A stretch of DNA of 64,000 bases from Eriocheir sinensis (GCF_024679095.1 NC_066518.1:11705243-11769242); one strand, 5' to 3'; numbered from the stretch's first letter, positions 11,455 to 23,548 are shown. A program made the numbers and translations. Notes: generated by a model not told the origin, from the sequence alone.

Positions 11455-11477
11455 ACACACACACACACACACACACG
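11455..11477. repeat. Short (AC)n microsatellite
   Basis: About 11 AC units, lying between the two copies of the 120-bp repeat. Confidence 0.9.
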
Positions 11478-11922
11478 ACTCCATAATACCAGACCCCGAC
11501 ACTGCGAAGGTCCCACATGCGCCTCTGTTGCCACGTCTCCTCCGGTCATCTGTTAATCATGACGCACCTGGACGCTGGACAAGGCGAGGCAGGAAAGACT
11601 GTCGGGAAAAAATAATATGTTGGGCGTCGTCTTTTCTTTTCCTCACTCTCCCTTCTTTTTCTTTGCTCTTGTTTTGCTTCCTCCATCTTTTTTTTTTCTC
11701 TACATCTTCCTCTCCTTAATTTGTCTCCCAAGATTGTATTTGTATCCTGTATCTGTTATCTATTGATCTGGAAGGCATTACACTTACTTTTTTTCGGCGT
11801 TACAAGTAATAACAATAATAAAAAAAATAAGAAGGAAAATCTTAGGTGTGTGAAGTATTCTCTTGTGAGCGTCGACGAAAGGAGGTTGCCAGGGAAAGGA
11901 TTTAAGACGAATAGAAAAAAAA

Positions 11923-12042
11923 GGAGCAAGTTCATGGGATCCAATTCTCTTTTTGAGGAGTTAAGTTAAGATCGCCTGAGAATCCCGCCGTTAGTTATGG
12001 TATTTACGGCCGAGAGTGGAGAGGAGAGTTCGGATTATACAT
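11923..12042. repeat. About 120-bp dispersed repeat, copy 2
   Basis: Direct repeat of 10925-11050, about 1 kb downstream. It could be two insertions of one family or a local duplication. Short terminal repeats of a small element are possible but unsupported. Confidence 0.75.
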
Positions 12043-12101
12043 TCTTTTCAACTTTTTTTATTAGTGTTTTCTCTTTTCTGTTTTTGTTATATGTTTTGTT
12101 A

Positions 12102-12140
12102 TTACTACTACTACTTCTACTTCTATTACTACTACTACTT

Positions 12141-12188
<48 letters not shown>
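12102..12188. repeat. (ACT)n microsatellite, partly CTT-interrupted
   Basis: Trinucleotide tract with three TTCTA interruptions in its left third. It reads as poly-Leu in one frame, which is an artefact. Confidence 0.97.
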
Positions 12189-12713
12189 GCATCATCATTA
12201 TTATTTATCATATGGTTCGTGGTGCATCATTAGCGTTAAGGAGGCATTCTCGTCCTACCTGAGCCGAGACACCGATCCTTCTTGGCCCAGGTAACTCCCA
12301 CCCACCCACCTATACCTGTCCCACCGCCGCTGCTGCTCCCCGCCGATTGTCACGCTTTACTGGAGAGAGTTTATTACATGTCCTCCCTCTAAAGCGTACT
12401 GGAGGGCTGGTGTTGGCGGCGGGAAGGGAAGCGTGTGTTTTGGACGGTAGGGTAAGAGGAGGAGGAGTAGGAAAGGTAGTGCCCGGGAGTAGGTAATTAC
12501 TTAGAAAAGGTGTTATGGGTAGGAGGGTGTCTAGGGGTGAGGAGGGGTGAGGGGGTGAGGGCAGGTTATTGGAAGGGAATGGGTTTCTGTACAGGAGGAA
12601 TAACTACTACTGGCGTTAGTGGAAAAGAAAGTAATGGCCGTAATGGACTTTCCACATGGGCAGCGAGAGAGAGAGAGGAAATAGTGTGTGTGGGGGGGAG
12701 ATATTGGGAGGTA

Positions 12714-12860
<147 letters not shown>

Positions 12861-13219
12861 GGGAAGAGAGGAAAAGAGTTAGAGAGGCAGACAGGCAAAC
12901 AGAGGGAAAGAGAATGACAAAGACAGAGACAGAGGAGGGAGAGGAAGAGAGAGAGATGCAAAGAGAGAAAGCTAGTCCCACCACTTCCTGTAATAATTCT
13001 GTATAACATTTAATTAGTACAGGATTACCTCAGCATGAATGGACTCGCACGCCTCAGGGGACCGGGGATGATCGACGGGTAATGTGGCGGCGTGCAGGGT
13101 GGAAATCTCCCCTTCAAGCCCACGAGGGTGACTACAATGTGGAAGCGGCCGCACGGGTGACCGGAGGAGCGCGTTGTTGTCCCTCGTTATTTTCTTACTT
13201 TGGCTGAAAATGGAATAAA

Positions 13220-15444
13220 TTATCGATTGCAGTGAGAGGGAGAGAGAATGTGTTATCGATTGCAGTGAGAGGGAGAGAGAATGTGTTATCGATTGCAGTG
13301 AGAGGGAGAGAGAATGTGTTATCGATTGCAGTGAGAGGGAGAATGTGTTATCGATTGCAGTGAGAGGGAGAGAGAATGTGTTATCGATTGCAGTGAGAGG
13401 GAGAGAGAATGTGTTATGGATTGCAGTGTGAGTGAGAATGTGTTATCGATTGCAGTGAGAGGGAGAGAGAATGTGTTATCGATTGCAGTGAGAGGGAGAA
13501 TGTGTTATCGATTGCAGTGAGAGGGAGAGAGAATGTGTTATCGATTGCAGTGAGAGGGAGAATGTGTTATCGATTGCAGTGAGAGGGAGAGAGAATGTGT
13601 TATCGATTGCAGTGAGAGGGAGAGAGAATGTGTTATCGATTGCAGTGAGAGGGAGAGAGACAATGTTTTATCGATTGCAGTTAGAGAGAGAATGTGTTAT
13701 CGATTGCAGTGAGAGGGAGAGAGAATGTGTTATCGATTGCAGTGAGAGGGAGAGAGAATGTGTTATCGATTGCAGTGAGAGGGAGAGAGAATGTGTTATG
13801 GATTGCAGTGAGAGGGAGAGAGAATGTGTTATCGATTGCAGTGAGAGGGAGAGAGAATGTGTTATCGATTGCAGTGAGAGGGAGAGTATGTGTTATCGAT
13901 TGCAGTGAGAGGTATAGAGAATGTGTTATCGATTGCAGTGAGAGGGAGAGAGAATGTGTTATGGATTGCAGTGAGAGGGAGAGAGAATGTGTTATGGATT
14001 GCAGTGAGAGGGAGAGAGAATGTGTTATGGATTGCAGTGAGAGGGAGAGAGAATGTGTTATCGATGGCAGTGAGAGGGAGAGAGAATGTGTTATGGATTG
14101 CAGTGAGAGGGAGAGAGAATGTGTTATCGATTGCAGTGAGAGGGAGAGAGAATGTGTTATGGATTGCAGTGAGAGGGAGAGAGAATGTGTTATCGATTGC
14201 AGTGAGAGGGAGAGAGAATGTGTTATCGATGGCAGTGAGAGGGAGAGAGAATGTGTTATCGATTGCAGTGAGAGGGAGAGAGAATGTGTTATCGATTGCA
14301 GTGAGAGGGAGAGAGAATGTGTTATCGATTGCAGTGAGAGGGAGAGAGAATGTGTTATCGATTGCAGTGAAAGGGAGAGAGAATGTGTTATCGATTGCAG
14401 TGAAAGGGATAGAGAATGTGTTATCGATTGCAGTGAGAGGGAGAATGTGCTATCGATTGCAGTGACAGGGAGAGAGAATGTGTTATGGATTGCAGTGAGA
14501 GGGAGAGAGAATGTGCTATCGATTGCAGTGACAGGGAGAGAGAATGTGTTATGGATGGCAGTGAGAGGGAGAGAGAATGTGTTATGGATTGCAGTGAGAG
14601 GGAGAGAGAATGTGCTATCAATTGCAGTGAGAGGGAGAGAGAATGTGCTATCGATTGCAGTGACAGGGAGAGAGAATGTGCTATCAATTGCAGTGAGAGG
14701 GAGAGAGAATGTGCTATCGATTGCAGTGAGAGGGAGAGAGAATGTGTTATCGATGGCAGTGAGAGGGAGAGAGAATGTGTTATCGATGGCAGTGAGAGGG
14801 AGAGAGAATGTGCTATCGATTGCAGTGAGAGGGAGAGAGAATGTGCTATCGATTGCAGTGACAGGGAGAGAGAATGTGTTATGGATTGCAGTGAGAGGGA
14901 GAGAGAATGTGTTATCGATTGCAGTGAGAGGGAGAGAGAATGTGTTATCGATGGCAGTGAGAGGGAGAGAGAATGTGTTATGGATTGCAGTGAGAGGGAG
15001 AGAGAATGTGTTATGGATTGCAGTGAGAGGGAGAGAGAATGTGTTATCGATTGCAGTGAGAGGGAGAGAGAATGTGTTATCGATTGCAGTGAGAGGGATA
15101 GAGAATGTGTTATGGATTGCAGTGAGAGGGAGAGAGAATGTGTTATCGATGGCAGTGAGAGGGAGAGAGAATGTGTTATCGATTGCAGTGAGAGGGATAG
15201 AGAATGTGTTATGGATTGCAGTGAGAGGGAGAGAGAATGTGTTATCGATTGCAGTGAGAGGGAGAGAGAATGTGTTATGGATTGCAGTGAGAGGGAGAGA
15301 GAATGTGTTATCGATTGCAGTGAGAGGGAGAGAGAATGTGTTATGGATTGCAGTGAGAGGGAGAGAGAATGTGTTATCGATGGCAGTGAGAGGGAGAGAG
15401 AATGTGTTATGGATTGCAGTGAGAGGGATAGAGAATGTGTTATG
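13220..15444. repeat. 33-bp satellite array, about 67 units
   Basis: The unit is 33 bp: a non-simple half TGTTATCGATTGCAGT and a half of the form GAGAGGGAGAGAGAATG. The first 350 bp mix 33-bp units with shorter 29-bp units lacking one GAGA. After about 13690 nearly all units are 33 bp. Common variants are CGAT or GGAT, GATTGC or GATGGC, GTTAT or GCTAT, and GAGAGG or GACAGG. Because 33 is a multiple of three, frames of up to 591 residues stay open on both strands with an 11-residue period. I read these as by-products, not proteins. Confidence 0.97.
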
Positions 15445-16106
15445 CCCCCCAAAATGCTCTCTTCCCTAGCTGTACGTTCTCTACTCAGACAATAGAACGA
15501 AAGAAAAGCAATACCACTTCTCAACATGTTTTAAGTCAGTGTTATACCACTTGGAAAGACTTGTATCCTATATATACACATGACTCCACACCTGTTTGAA
15601 ATTTGACAGGTGGAACAAAACAGGCAGTGTGCAGGAAGGGATCGAGTGTGGAGAATCCGTAGATTAATATATCGTGATTTCCGTAATGTATATGTGTATC
15701 TATAAACTAAGGTAGAGAGTGGAGTAGATGAACAGCTGACAGAAACCCGGACTCGCACGCAGACTGATTGATTGACGGCCATACTGACTGACCGACGGAA
15801 TTCAATACACAATGATGTATGTATGTATGAAAGTCTAAGGTGCCGACTCTTCCGAAACCAACCAGTGTAGTGCCCAGCCTGTCCTCTGCGTTATGTCCCG
15901 CTTCTTCTACTGATCGACTATTGTTTCCTTATCATACTCAGGTAGTGGTTAGCAGTACACCCTGTATATCACTTCCATCTTTCTCAGTACTGTCCCATCC
16001 ATCTGTTCTGTCCTTTTACTTTTTTACCTTATTTTCCTTCTACTCATTTTCTCCTCTTTTGCTCTTCCTTTGTGTACTGCCCGTCATTTGCCACCTTACC
16101 TGCCTT

Positions 16107-16109
<3 letters not shown>
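15445..16109. other. Unique sequence after the 33-bp satellite
   Basis: Begins with a short poly(C) at the array edge. Nothing recognisable in either strand. Confidence 0.5.
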
Positions 16110-16165
<56 letters not shown>

Positions 16166-16212
16166 CACATGCACACGCACACACACGTAAACAGGCACAC
16201 GCACCCACACAC
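16110..16212. repeat. (AC)n microsatellite with decayed right edge
   Basis: About 52 bp pure CA, followed by TCTCACATG-type decayed CA repeats to about 16212. Confidence 0.97.
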
Positions 16213-16449
16213 CTCATCTTCCCCTGCTGTAACTTGATCCCTCTCGACACTACGCCAAGTTTTTCCATTATCACAACTCGCTCGCGGCACCGGGTCAGAT
16301 GAAGCCCCGCGTAATGGCTTCATTCTCACCTACACAAGCCGGTAATTATCCTGGAAAGTGGACGCGGCTCACTTTTTTTTTCCCTCATATACGCACCGGC
16401 CACTTTATTTTTTCGTTATATTGTATTTGCATGGAATTGTGTTTGCAGA

Positions 16450-16625
16450 GGAGGAGAAAAAACAGGAAGTAGAAAAATAAGAAGAGGAGGGGAAAATGTA
16501 ATTCAAAGAAAAATTGTTGTATAGATATATATTTTCGGAGGAAAAAAACAGGAAATCATGAAGAATAAGAGGAGGAGAAAAAGTACATAATCCAAAGAAA
16601 AAAAATAGTTGTAAGTTTTTTGTTA
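16450..16625. repeat. Twofold degenerate tandem duplication, AT/purine-rich
   Basis: GAGGAGAAAAAACAGGAA... with AATCCAAAGAAAAA-like strings appears twice, about 90-100 bp apart (near 16450 and 16540), with the marker ATATATTTT after each. Weakly conserved. Confidence 0.5.
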
Positions 16626-16857
16626 ATGTATTATACGTGGATATATTTTTTTTATGCATTGAGATTATACATAGCTATTAATATTTTTGACTTGCTGTTT
16701 GTGTTTAATGATTTCGAATGTGTTTCCAGTATTATATTATTAGAATGCATAACGTTTTGGGGGTATTTTTGAATTCTTATATTAATTTACTAAACCAGGT
16801 AGTCTCGTTATAATTCAACAGGCTTTCCGCTTTTATTTTATTTTATGTTTCCATGTT

Positions 16858-16884
16858 TCCTCCTCCTCCTCCTCCTCCTCCTCC
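16858..16884. repeat. (TCC)n microsatellite
   Basis: Nine pure TCC units, then CTGCAG. Confidence 0.95.
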
Positions 16885-16981
16885 CTGCAGTTGAGTGTTT
16901 GGCCAATGATTCTTTCACAAATATTCTTTTTCCATCACTGTTTGCTCCCCCTTTCTTTCTTTACTTCTCCTTAGCCCCCTT

Positions 16982-16982
<1 letters not shown>

Positions 16983-17079
<97 letters not shown>
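16983..17079. repeat. (AC)n microsatellite
   Basis: 97 bp, uninterrupted. Confidence 0.98.
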
Positions 17080-17080
<1 letters not shown>

Positions 17081-17172
17081 CTTTCCTGGCCCGTCTTTCC
17101 CTCACACCTACACCTTCACTATCCCTCACTCACCTCATAACCTTGGCAACCATACTCACCTCCTCACCTCAC

Positions 17173-17173
<1 letters not shown>

Positions 17174-17209
<36 letters not shown>

Positions 17210-17218
17210 AGACACACA
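17174..17218. repeat. (AC)n microsatellite, shorter duplicate
   Basis: About 35 bp of pure CA then TCAGACACAC. The flanks of this tract and of the 16983 tract share CCGTCTTTCC and CTCACCTTCC-like strings. A duplicated microsatellite-plus-flank is likely. Confidence 0.95.
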
Positions 17219-17511
17219 CCTATCCTCTACCGTCTTTCCTCACGCCCTTACTCTCCCTCACCTTCCCTCACTTCTTAACGCCTTGCCAAATCCCCACCTC
17301 TTCCATTGCCCCCACCCCAAAACACTTCCTCACCTCCTCTTAAAAAGTAAACAAGAACCACGTGGATAAAAAGAATGCTGATAAGTTAGTCCGTAATTCG
17401 AAACAGTTTTACGGATTTGGATTCCATTAAAGGCGCGTGATCCTTCCACTGGGGGGTCAGAACGCATATACTTAGGCAGCCCGGCAGGTAATCTTAACAC
17501 CTTTTGGGAAC

Positions 17512-17514
<3 letters not shown>

Positions 17515-17593
<79 letters not shown>
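17515..17593. repeat. (GA)n microsatellite
   Basis: About 78 bp pure GA. An A/G-rich decayed interval (17594-17766) joins it to the next GA tract. Confidence 0.98.
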
Positions 17594-17595
<2 letters not shown>

Positions 17596-17764
17596 AACAA
17601 ACAAAGGAGGATAGAGACAGAAAAAGAAGGAAAGAGAAAGGAAGGAAGGAAAAAAGAAATAAAGAAAGAAAAAGAGACACAGAAAGAAGATAGGAAAGAA
17701 AAAATAAATATGAGAGAGAAAGAAACAAAGAAAAAGAGAGAAACAGCAAGAAAGAAAAAAAATG

Positions 17765-17879
<115 letters not shown>

Positions 17880-18069
17880 CAATTCGTTTACATCAAGTCC
17901 ACACTCGTCGCTGATGACTAAAGTTTTCCCTTGCATCCACGGGCGATGTATCAGATTGGAGGCATATTCGTGCTGATTTGAGTCGCGACGGAGGCGGGCG
18001 CCGAGAGAGATGAAGCTCCGGATGATGGATTCTGTGCCGGTCCTAATCTAAAGTTGGTCCCACTTACAG

Positions 18070-18071
<2 letters not shown>

Positions 18072-18120
<49 letters not shown>
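18072..18120. repeat. (GA)n microsatellite
   Basis: About 24 GA units. Confidence 0.98.
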
Positions 18121-18122
<2 letters not shown>

Positions 18123-18479
18123 AATTTGTATTAACGACAAAAAATGAGGGAAAAAAATAGTAAATATATATAGCAAACAGGCTGATGAAAATTAAAGAAA
18201 AAAAAATAGAGGGAGGAGGAAAGAAGTGAATTTTCATAACTAATAAGAAAATATGAATATGCAGCTCTAAAACAATTTCACCTAAAGAAAAAAATGCGAA
18301 TAAAATGCACTGTAAAAAAAAAAAAAAGAGGAGGTAAGCAAACAACCACAGAAGGGAAAAAGAAGGCCTCAGAAAATGCTCATTCTTATGAAAACTTGTA
18401 ACGCGTCAACCAAGGAAAGAGGCGCTTCAGAGGGCGTTAGTGTGGGGGGCTCCTATATATTGCTGCATGTCTCATCCTC

Positions 18480-18905
18480 CGCCTGCCGTCCTTCTCCTCC
18501 TACACCTCCTTCTCCTTCTCCTTCTCTTTTTTTCTTTTTCCTTCTCGTCGTCGTCCACGTCTTCGTCCTCCTCCTCCTTCGTCTTCTCTTCCTCCTCTTC
18601 CTCCTCTTTCTTTTCCTCCTCTTCTGTCTCCCTTCTCCTCCCTTTGTATCCTGCACGTCATCCGTTTTGTTCTCTACTTCCTCTTTCGCTCCCTCCTCCT
18701 CCTCCTCCTCCTCCTCCTCCTCCTCCTCCTCCTCCTCCTCCTCCTCCTCCTCCTGCTACTCCTACTTATTGTGTTCCTCCTTTTCCTCTTCCCCCTCCTC
18801 CTCCTTCTCTTTCTCCTCCTCGTCATCCTAGGTATCATCCTCCGTCGCTTTATCTTCTACTTCCTCTTTCGCTCCCTCCTCCTCCTCCTCCTCCTCATCC
18901 TCCAA
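18480..18905. repeat. Pyrimidine tract with (TCC)n core
   Basis: The plus strand is almost pure C and T for about 420 bp. A clean TCC run lies at 18691-18754. A string around CTTCCTCTTTCGCTCCCTCCTCC occurs at about 18676 and again at about 18860, so part of the tract is a tandem duplication of about 180 bp. Pro- and Ser-rich frames here are artefacts. Confidence 0.9.
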
Positions 18906-19840
18906 GCCCTGAACTAACTCCCTAATTGTCTCACAAATTGATAGCACTGTTCCATTAAACTTTGTGAGGCCCAAAAGGTCATTTGCAGACGGTTTAGTAA
19001 GAGTGCGGACAGGCCGGCCAGCGCTGAGGGGCGGCGGCGAGAGGTCCGTCGGTCGGTCAGTCAGTTGAGAAGTGCGTCGAGGGCCGAGTCAATTTGCAAC
19101 AGTCTGGAATTTGGTCTTGTTTTATGAGTCTGGTTCATCGCAGTTCCGTTGGCCGTTTCTGAGTAATGGATTTAGGCAGTATTTTTTTATGACGTCGATT
19201 TCGGTTCTCTTTATTTAATACGGGAATCAGTCGATGTTTTTAAGAGTTCTGTTTCTTTTCTAATGGTTGATTTTGTGTAATTTGGTTTAACTATTTTCCT
19301 ACTTCCTGTGACGAGCATTTTTCAGGGCTGCCTTTCGTCATTGGAGTATCTGAAGTATCATTCATTACTTCGGCATTTTTAAGCAAGTTTCCATGTTCAT
19401 GAAAAGCTTTGAGTTGGCATAGTCTGAAAAAAAAAAAAATCAAACTGCCGTCGCATGTAACATGTACCTCACCGTCCAAAATTCATTTATCCTCTGAAAA
19501 TACGAAATCATAATCTGCCCATCATTTTCAGTATTCACTCGATTAACTACCATTCCTTCAGGTCACGTTTTTCTGTAGCTGAAATAACATCCACTCATTT
19601 AGTTAGTCAGCATACACAAAACGTTTTACTGGCGAGGAAAGGCAAGCAGCAAATGGCAGATGACATCAAATTGGCTTTCAACGTTTTTGCGGCGTATTAA
19701 ACTTTTAAGCGGCGAGCCACCAAAGGCAGCACTCCACAATCCATCATTCACTCAGCCAGTCAGTCAGTCAGCCAGAATTTGTCGAAGTCAGAGGTTAAGT
19801 GTTTTCCAAGCGCCGACAAAGGGAAACCTACATATTGCGT
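18906..19840. other. Unique sequence, nothing recognised
   Basis: Ordinary complexity DNA with frames under 65 codons. Confidence 0.5.
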
Positions 19841-19950
19841 TCACTCTATCTATCTATCTATTTATCTATCTCTTTATTTCCCACCGCTATCTGTCTATCT
19901 ATTTATCTATTTCCATTTATCTTTCTGTTATCCATATCTATCTATCTATC
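19841..19950. repeat. Imperfect (TATC)n tetranucleotide tract
   Basis: CTAT repeats in three blocks separated by decayed stretches. Confidence 0.9.
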
Positions 19951-20019
19951 CTTCTCCCCAAACATCACTCGTAAACTTCACAACTTCGTAACAACTGCTC
20001 TATTACAAGGTTCATCTAC

Positions 20020-20480
20020 ACGTTTTTCTACCCTCTCCTTTCCTATCCTCTTCTATCCTACTGTAATCCTTTTATTCCCTTTTCCCCGAGTCTTAAAAGT
20101 TCTCATCCTCATCCTCCTCTTGGTCCTCCTTCACCTCCTATACCATTCCTTTCACCTTTAACCTTTCCTCTCGTATCCAATCTTCTACCTCTTCTATCCT
20201 TCGGTAATCCTTTTATTCCCTTTTCCCCGAGTCTTAAAACCTCACCTCCTCCTCATCTTTCTCCTCTTGATCCTCCTTCACCTCCTCCCCTATTCCTGTC
20301 ACTCTAAATCCTCGCTCTGGTATCCAATCTTACACCCTCTTCTATCCTACTGTAATCCTTTTATTTCCTTTACCCCTCTCCTATAATCCTCCTTCTCTTA
20401 ATCCTCTTTCACCTCCTCCCCATTCCTTTCACTCTTAATCCTCCCTCTGGTATCCATTCTTCGTCCTTCCCTATACTGGT
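20020..20480. repeat. Pyrimidine minisatellite, unit about 141-148 bp, three copies
   Basis: The marker TGTAATCCTTTTATT (second copy CGGTAATCC) occurs at about 20062, 20203 and 20351. It is followed each time by TCCTCCTTCACCTCCT-like and TATCCAATCTT-like strings in the same order. Confidence 0.85.
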
Positions 20481-20595
20481 CTGTTCCATCCGTCTCTCGA
20501 CACTTTTATTCTGTTACATCCCGCCTTCGTTTTCCCCTGACAAGCCAAATGTTAGCCCTGTCACCTGTGAATTCTTACCTCATTCTTCCTTCCTA

Positions 20596-20637
20596 TTCCT
20601 CCTCCTCCTCCTCCTCCTCCTCCTCCTCCTCCTCCTT
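20596..20637. repeat. (TCC)n microsatellite
   Basis: About 14 units in a pyrimidine-rich setting. Confidence 0.95.
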
Positions 20638-20712
20638 TTCTTCCTCTCTTCCTCTTGTCCCGCTGTTTCTTCCGAGTTGAGTATCTGTGTTTTGTTTCTT
20701 TCTCCTTGTTTT

Positions 20713-20780
20713 CCTCCTCCTCCTCCTCCTCCTCCTCCTCCTCCTCCTCCTCCTACTCCTCCTCCTCTTCCTCCTCTTGG
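20713..20780. repeat. (TCC)n microsatellite
   Basis: Pure to 20752, then TAC and CTT interruptions. The pyrimidine bias continues to about 21120. Confidence 0.95.
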
Positions 20781-21433
20781 TGTGCCTCTTTTTTTTGTGT
20801 TTTATCTATTGTTTCTTGTTTTCCTGTCTTTTTTTCCTTTTTCTCCTCTTCCTTCTACCCCTCCTCCTCTTCTTTTCACCCTCCTCCTCTCCTACCCTTT
20901 CCTCCTCATTTCCTCCTCTTATCTAACTTTCCTCTAAATCCCCACAGTCACTGCTCCTTTCTTTCTTCCTTTCCACATTCCAATCTACTGTTTCACCTCA
21001 CCTTATCTGCACTCCTCTCCTCTGTTTCTCCCCGACCTCTCCTGCGTTCTCCAATGTCCTGCCTCGCTCTCTTCGTCCTCCTCCACTTCACCGTTCCAAA
21101 TCCGATCTGCGCCTAACCCCGCCGCCTCTCCCTCCGTTGAAATATTCACTTCAACACAGCCCGACGCTCACCCGCCCGCCCACCAGCCTGGAAGAAACAT
21201 CACAGGGCCGGACTGGTGTGGGGCTGGTGGGTGTGAGGGGATGGGAGGGGGAGACCTCGGGCGGAGGAGGAGGTTGACGTTGACGGTCCGCTGAAATCTC
21301 CCTGACGATAAGTTAAATGTGCTCTAAATAGCTCTTTTGTGTCTAGTTAGGCATGAATGAGGAGGCTCCGCGCACAAAGGCAGGGTAGGAAATGCCGCCG
21401 GTGGAGAAGAACGTAAGAGAAAAGTTCAGTGTT

Positions 21434-21434
<1 letters not shown>

Positions 21435-21512
<78 letters not shown>
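21435..21512. repeat. (GA)n microsatellite
   Basis: About 77 bp, followed by GAAAGAGAGAAAGAGAG. Confidence 0.98.
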
Positions 21513-21522
<10 letters not shown>

Positions 21523-22020
21523 GAGAGTAAGGACGCAAAGGTATGTTTATCCAGGCAAGGAATTAATGGAATCTGCCTCTCACCTAAGCAGGAGGGAACA
21601 ATGTGAGGCTCGCGGGGTCTTGTTCGAGGTGATGAGGCGCTGGATGGACCGTGGTGGTGAGGGATAAAACACGCACACGTTCTCCCTCTCTCTCCCTCTC
21701 TCCCTCTCTCTCTTGTAATCAGGTTGGACACATACATAAAAATCACGTCACACTTCGCTGCCAGAACGAACAACGCAAATGGAGCAGGTAACGTGAGGTG
21801 TGAGGCGAGCATTTCTTAATCGGCGGCGGCGCTGAGTTAAATCAAATGACCTGCAAAAACAACAACAACAGCAATGACGCCGCTGCAGCAGGTCGAGTCG
21901 GTCATGCGGAAAACAATGTGAAATATAATTGTGCGAAGGTCAGGTGCCGTCAGGAGCGTCCGCGAATATACCGGTTGGCGAATGATATTTATTTGCCTGT
22001 CGCCTTTATTTTTAAATGTG
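21513..22020. other. Unique sequence, nothing recognised
   Basis: Contains a short CTCTCTCCCTCT patch at 21680-21712 and an (AAC)n patch at about 21856-21870. No gene recognised. Confidence 0.5.
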
Positions 22021-22385
22021 TGTGTTGCGTTGGCTCGACTAATATTATATAGTTTTGGTGTGAACTTGGCCGTCTATTCTGTTAGGTCTCTTTCAGTGTT
22101 AGTTTGTTAGTTTCGCCCATTTATCGCCTTTGTTGTTAGATGTGTTTGTTGCGCTGGGTTCAGTATTATAATGTTTTGGTGTGAATTTAGTCGTTTATTC
22201 TGTGATATCTCTCTTTAAGTGTTAATTTGTTAGTTGAATAGGCAGTATTTAGTCCATTTTACAGCTTTGTTTCGTCCTTTCTGTAATATCTCTTTTCATG
22301 TTAATTTGTTAGTTTATAGGCTGCATTTAGTCCATTTAGCAACTTTGTTTCGTCCATTCTGTGATCTCTATTTAATTGTTGGTTT
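22021..22385. repeat. Degenerate T-rich minisatellite, units about 121 and 80-85 bp
   Basis: GTTTTGGTGTGAA occurs at 22052 and 22173. GTTAATTTGTTAGTT-like strings occur at about 22100, 22220 and 22300, each followed by a CCATTTA.CGCTTTGTTTCG-type string. The array is shortening toward its right end. Confidence 0.7.
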
Positions 22386-22639
22386 GTAATTGATAGTCAG
22401 CCACGTAAAGAAATAAAAGAATACCAATGTTCGCATTTACATTCTGATCACCATAAAAATATAATCGTTCCTTGGTCGCTAAACTTTTTTTGTACCGAAA
22501 CTTGACCATTTCTCTCATAGGAAGCTAATTAACACAGACAGACAGACATAAATTACAATAACAGATCATCAGTGGGAGTAGGTCGTATTCGAGAAAGCCA
22601 ACCCTTGCTATGTACATAAATTGCTGCTGAGAGGAGGCG

Positions 22640-22690
22640 GAGAAAGAGGAGGAGGAGGAGGAGGAGCAGGAGGAGAATTAAAAAAAAAAA
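22640..22690. repeat. (GGA)n tract and poly(A)
   Basis: GAGGAGGAGGAGG triplets followed by an A-run at about 22680. Confidence 0.85.
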
Positions 22691-22915
22691 TGGAAGGCGT
22701 TTGATCTGGATTTGGATATTCTTTTGGACTCGACTCTCCTTCTTAGCGATCTCCTACCTGCTTATGTAGATTTAGGTTTCTCCCGCCTCTTTCCTCCTCA
22801 CCGCTCTCCGTCTATCCCCTCCCGCCTCTGTCGCTTTCTGCCTGTCTGTTTGCTGCTAGCATTTCTCTAACTTTATTCATTTATATTTGTTTGTCTGTGC
22901 CTATCTTCCATTTCT

Positions 22916-22942
22916 CTCGCTCTCGCTCTCGCTCTCGCTCTC
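22916..22942. repeat. (CTCTCG)n microsatellite
   Basis: Four units of a CT-derived hexamer, GCTCTC. Confidence 0.9.
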
Positions 22943-23020
22943 AATTCTCCATCCTCTGCCCTTCCGTTTCCCTTTCCTTGTAATGCATCAACACGAACGT
23001 CGAATGTTAGATGGGAGCGA

Positions 23021-23022
<2 letters not shown>

Positions 23023-23065
<43 letters not shown>
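23023..23065. repeat. (GT)n microsatellite
   Basis: About 21 units. It lies 72 bp from an (AC)n tract, so on one strand the pair could form a long weak hairpin. Confidence 0.98.
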
Positions 23066-23066
<1 letters not shown>

Positions 23067-23136
23067 AGTACGGCTCTCCAGTAGCCACTGAGAAATTTAA
23101 TAAACGCTTTACAGTCCTATCCTTGGACCCAACTGC

Positions 23137-23207
<71 letters not shown>

Positions 23208-23214
23208 ACACACT
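23137..23214. repeat. (AC)n microsatellite
   Basis: About 38 units, with one CATA interruption near the right edge. Confidence 0.98.
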
Positions 23215-23510
23215 CGCCTGCGCGCAAGTAAAAGCATGAATTCTCCACGAGACATTGGTGTAGAAGTGTGTGTCATGCAGGCTATGTTGGCGAGGCTGTG
23301 TTCGGACTTCCGGGTTCTCGCATGGGTCCAGGTCACTGGTGTGCACAATATCTGGCATTCAGTCGCTTCCGAAATAAAATAAAAAGTTAAGAGTTATATG
23401 TAAACCTCAAGCTATATCCATGAGAACAAATTGACCTCTTTTTCTGGTCTCTCGCTGTATTCTTTTGTTGGAGAAGCGACTGGTAGGTTTTTTTGTCCCT
23501 ATTTTTTTGT

Positions 23511-23548
23511 TTTTTGCCCTTGAGCTGCCTCCCTTACTGTAAAAAATA
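23511..23548. repeat. Dispersed-repeat fragment ending in an A-run (copy 2)
   Basis: Shares TTTTTTGCCCTTGAGCTGC and ACTGTAAAAAA with 750-786. Confidence 0.5.

Noticed and set aside
13220..15444. CRISPR-like repeat array
   Set aside because: Units are contiguous with no unique spacers, and the genome is clearly eukaryotic.
14421..15527. 368-codon minus-strand frame with Thr-His-Ser-Leu repeats
   Set aside because: Shadow of the 33-bp satellite. The unit lacks stops in this phase and nothing suggests a gene.
23023..23214. (GT)n and (AC)n as a designed hairpin
   Set aside because: Facing GT and AC tracts are expected by chance at this microsatellite density.
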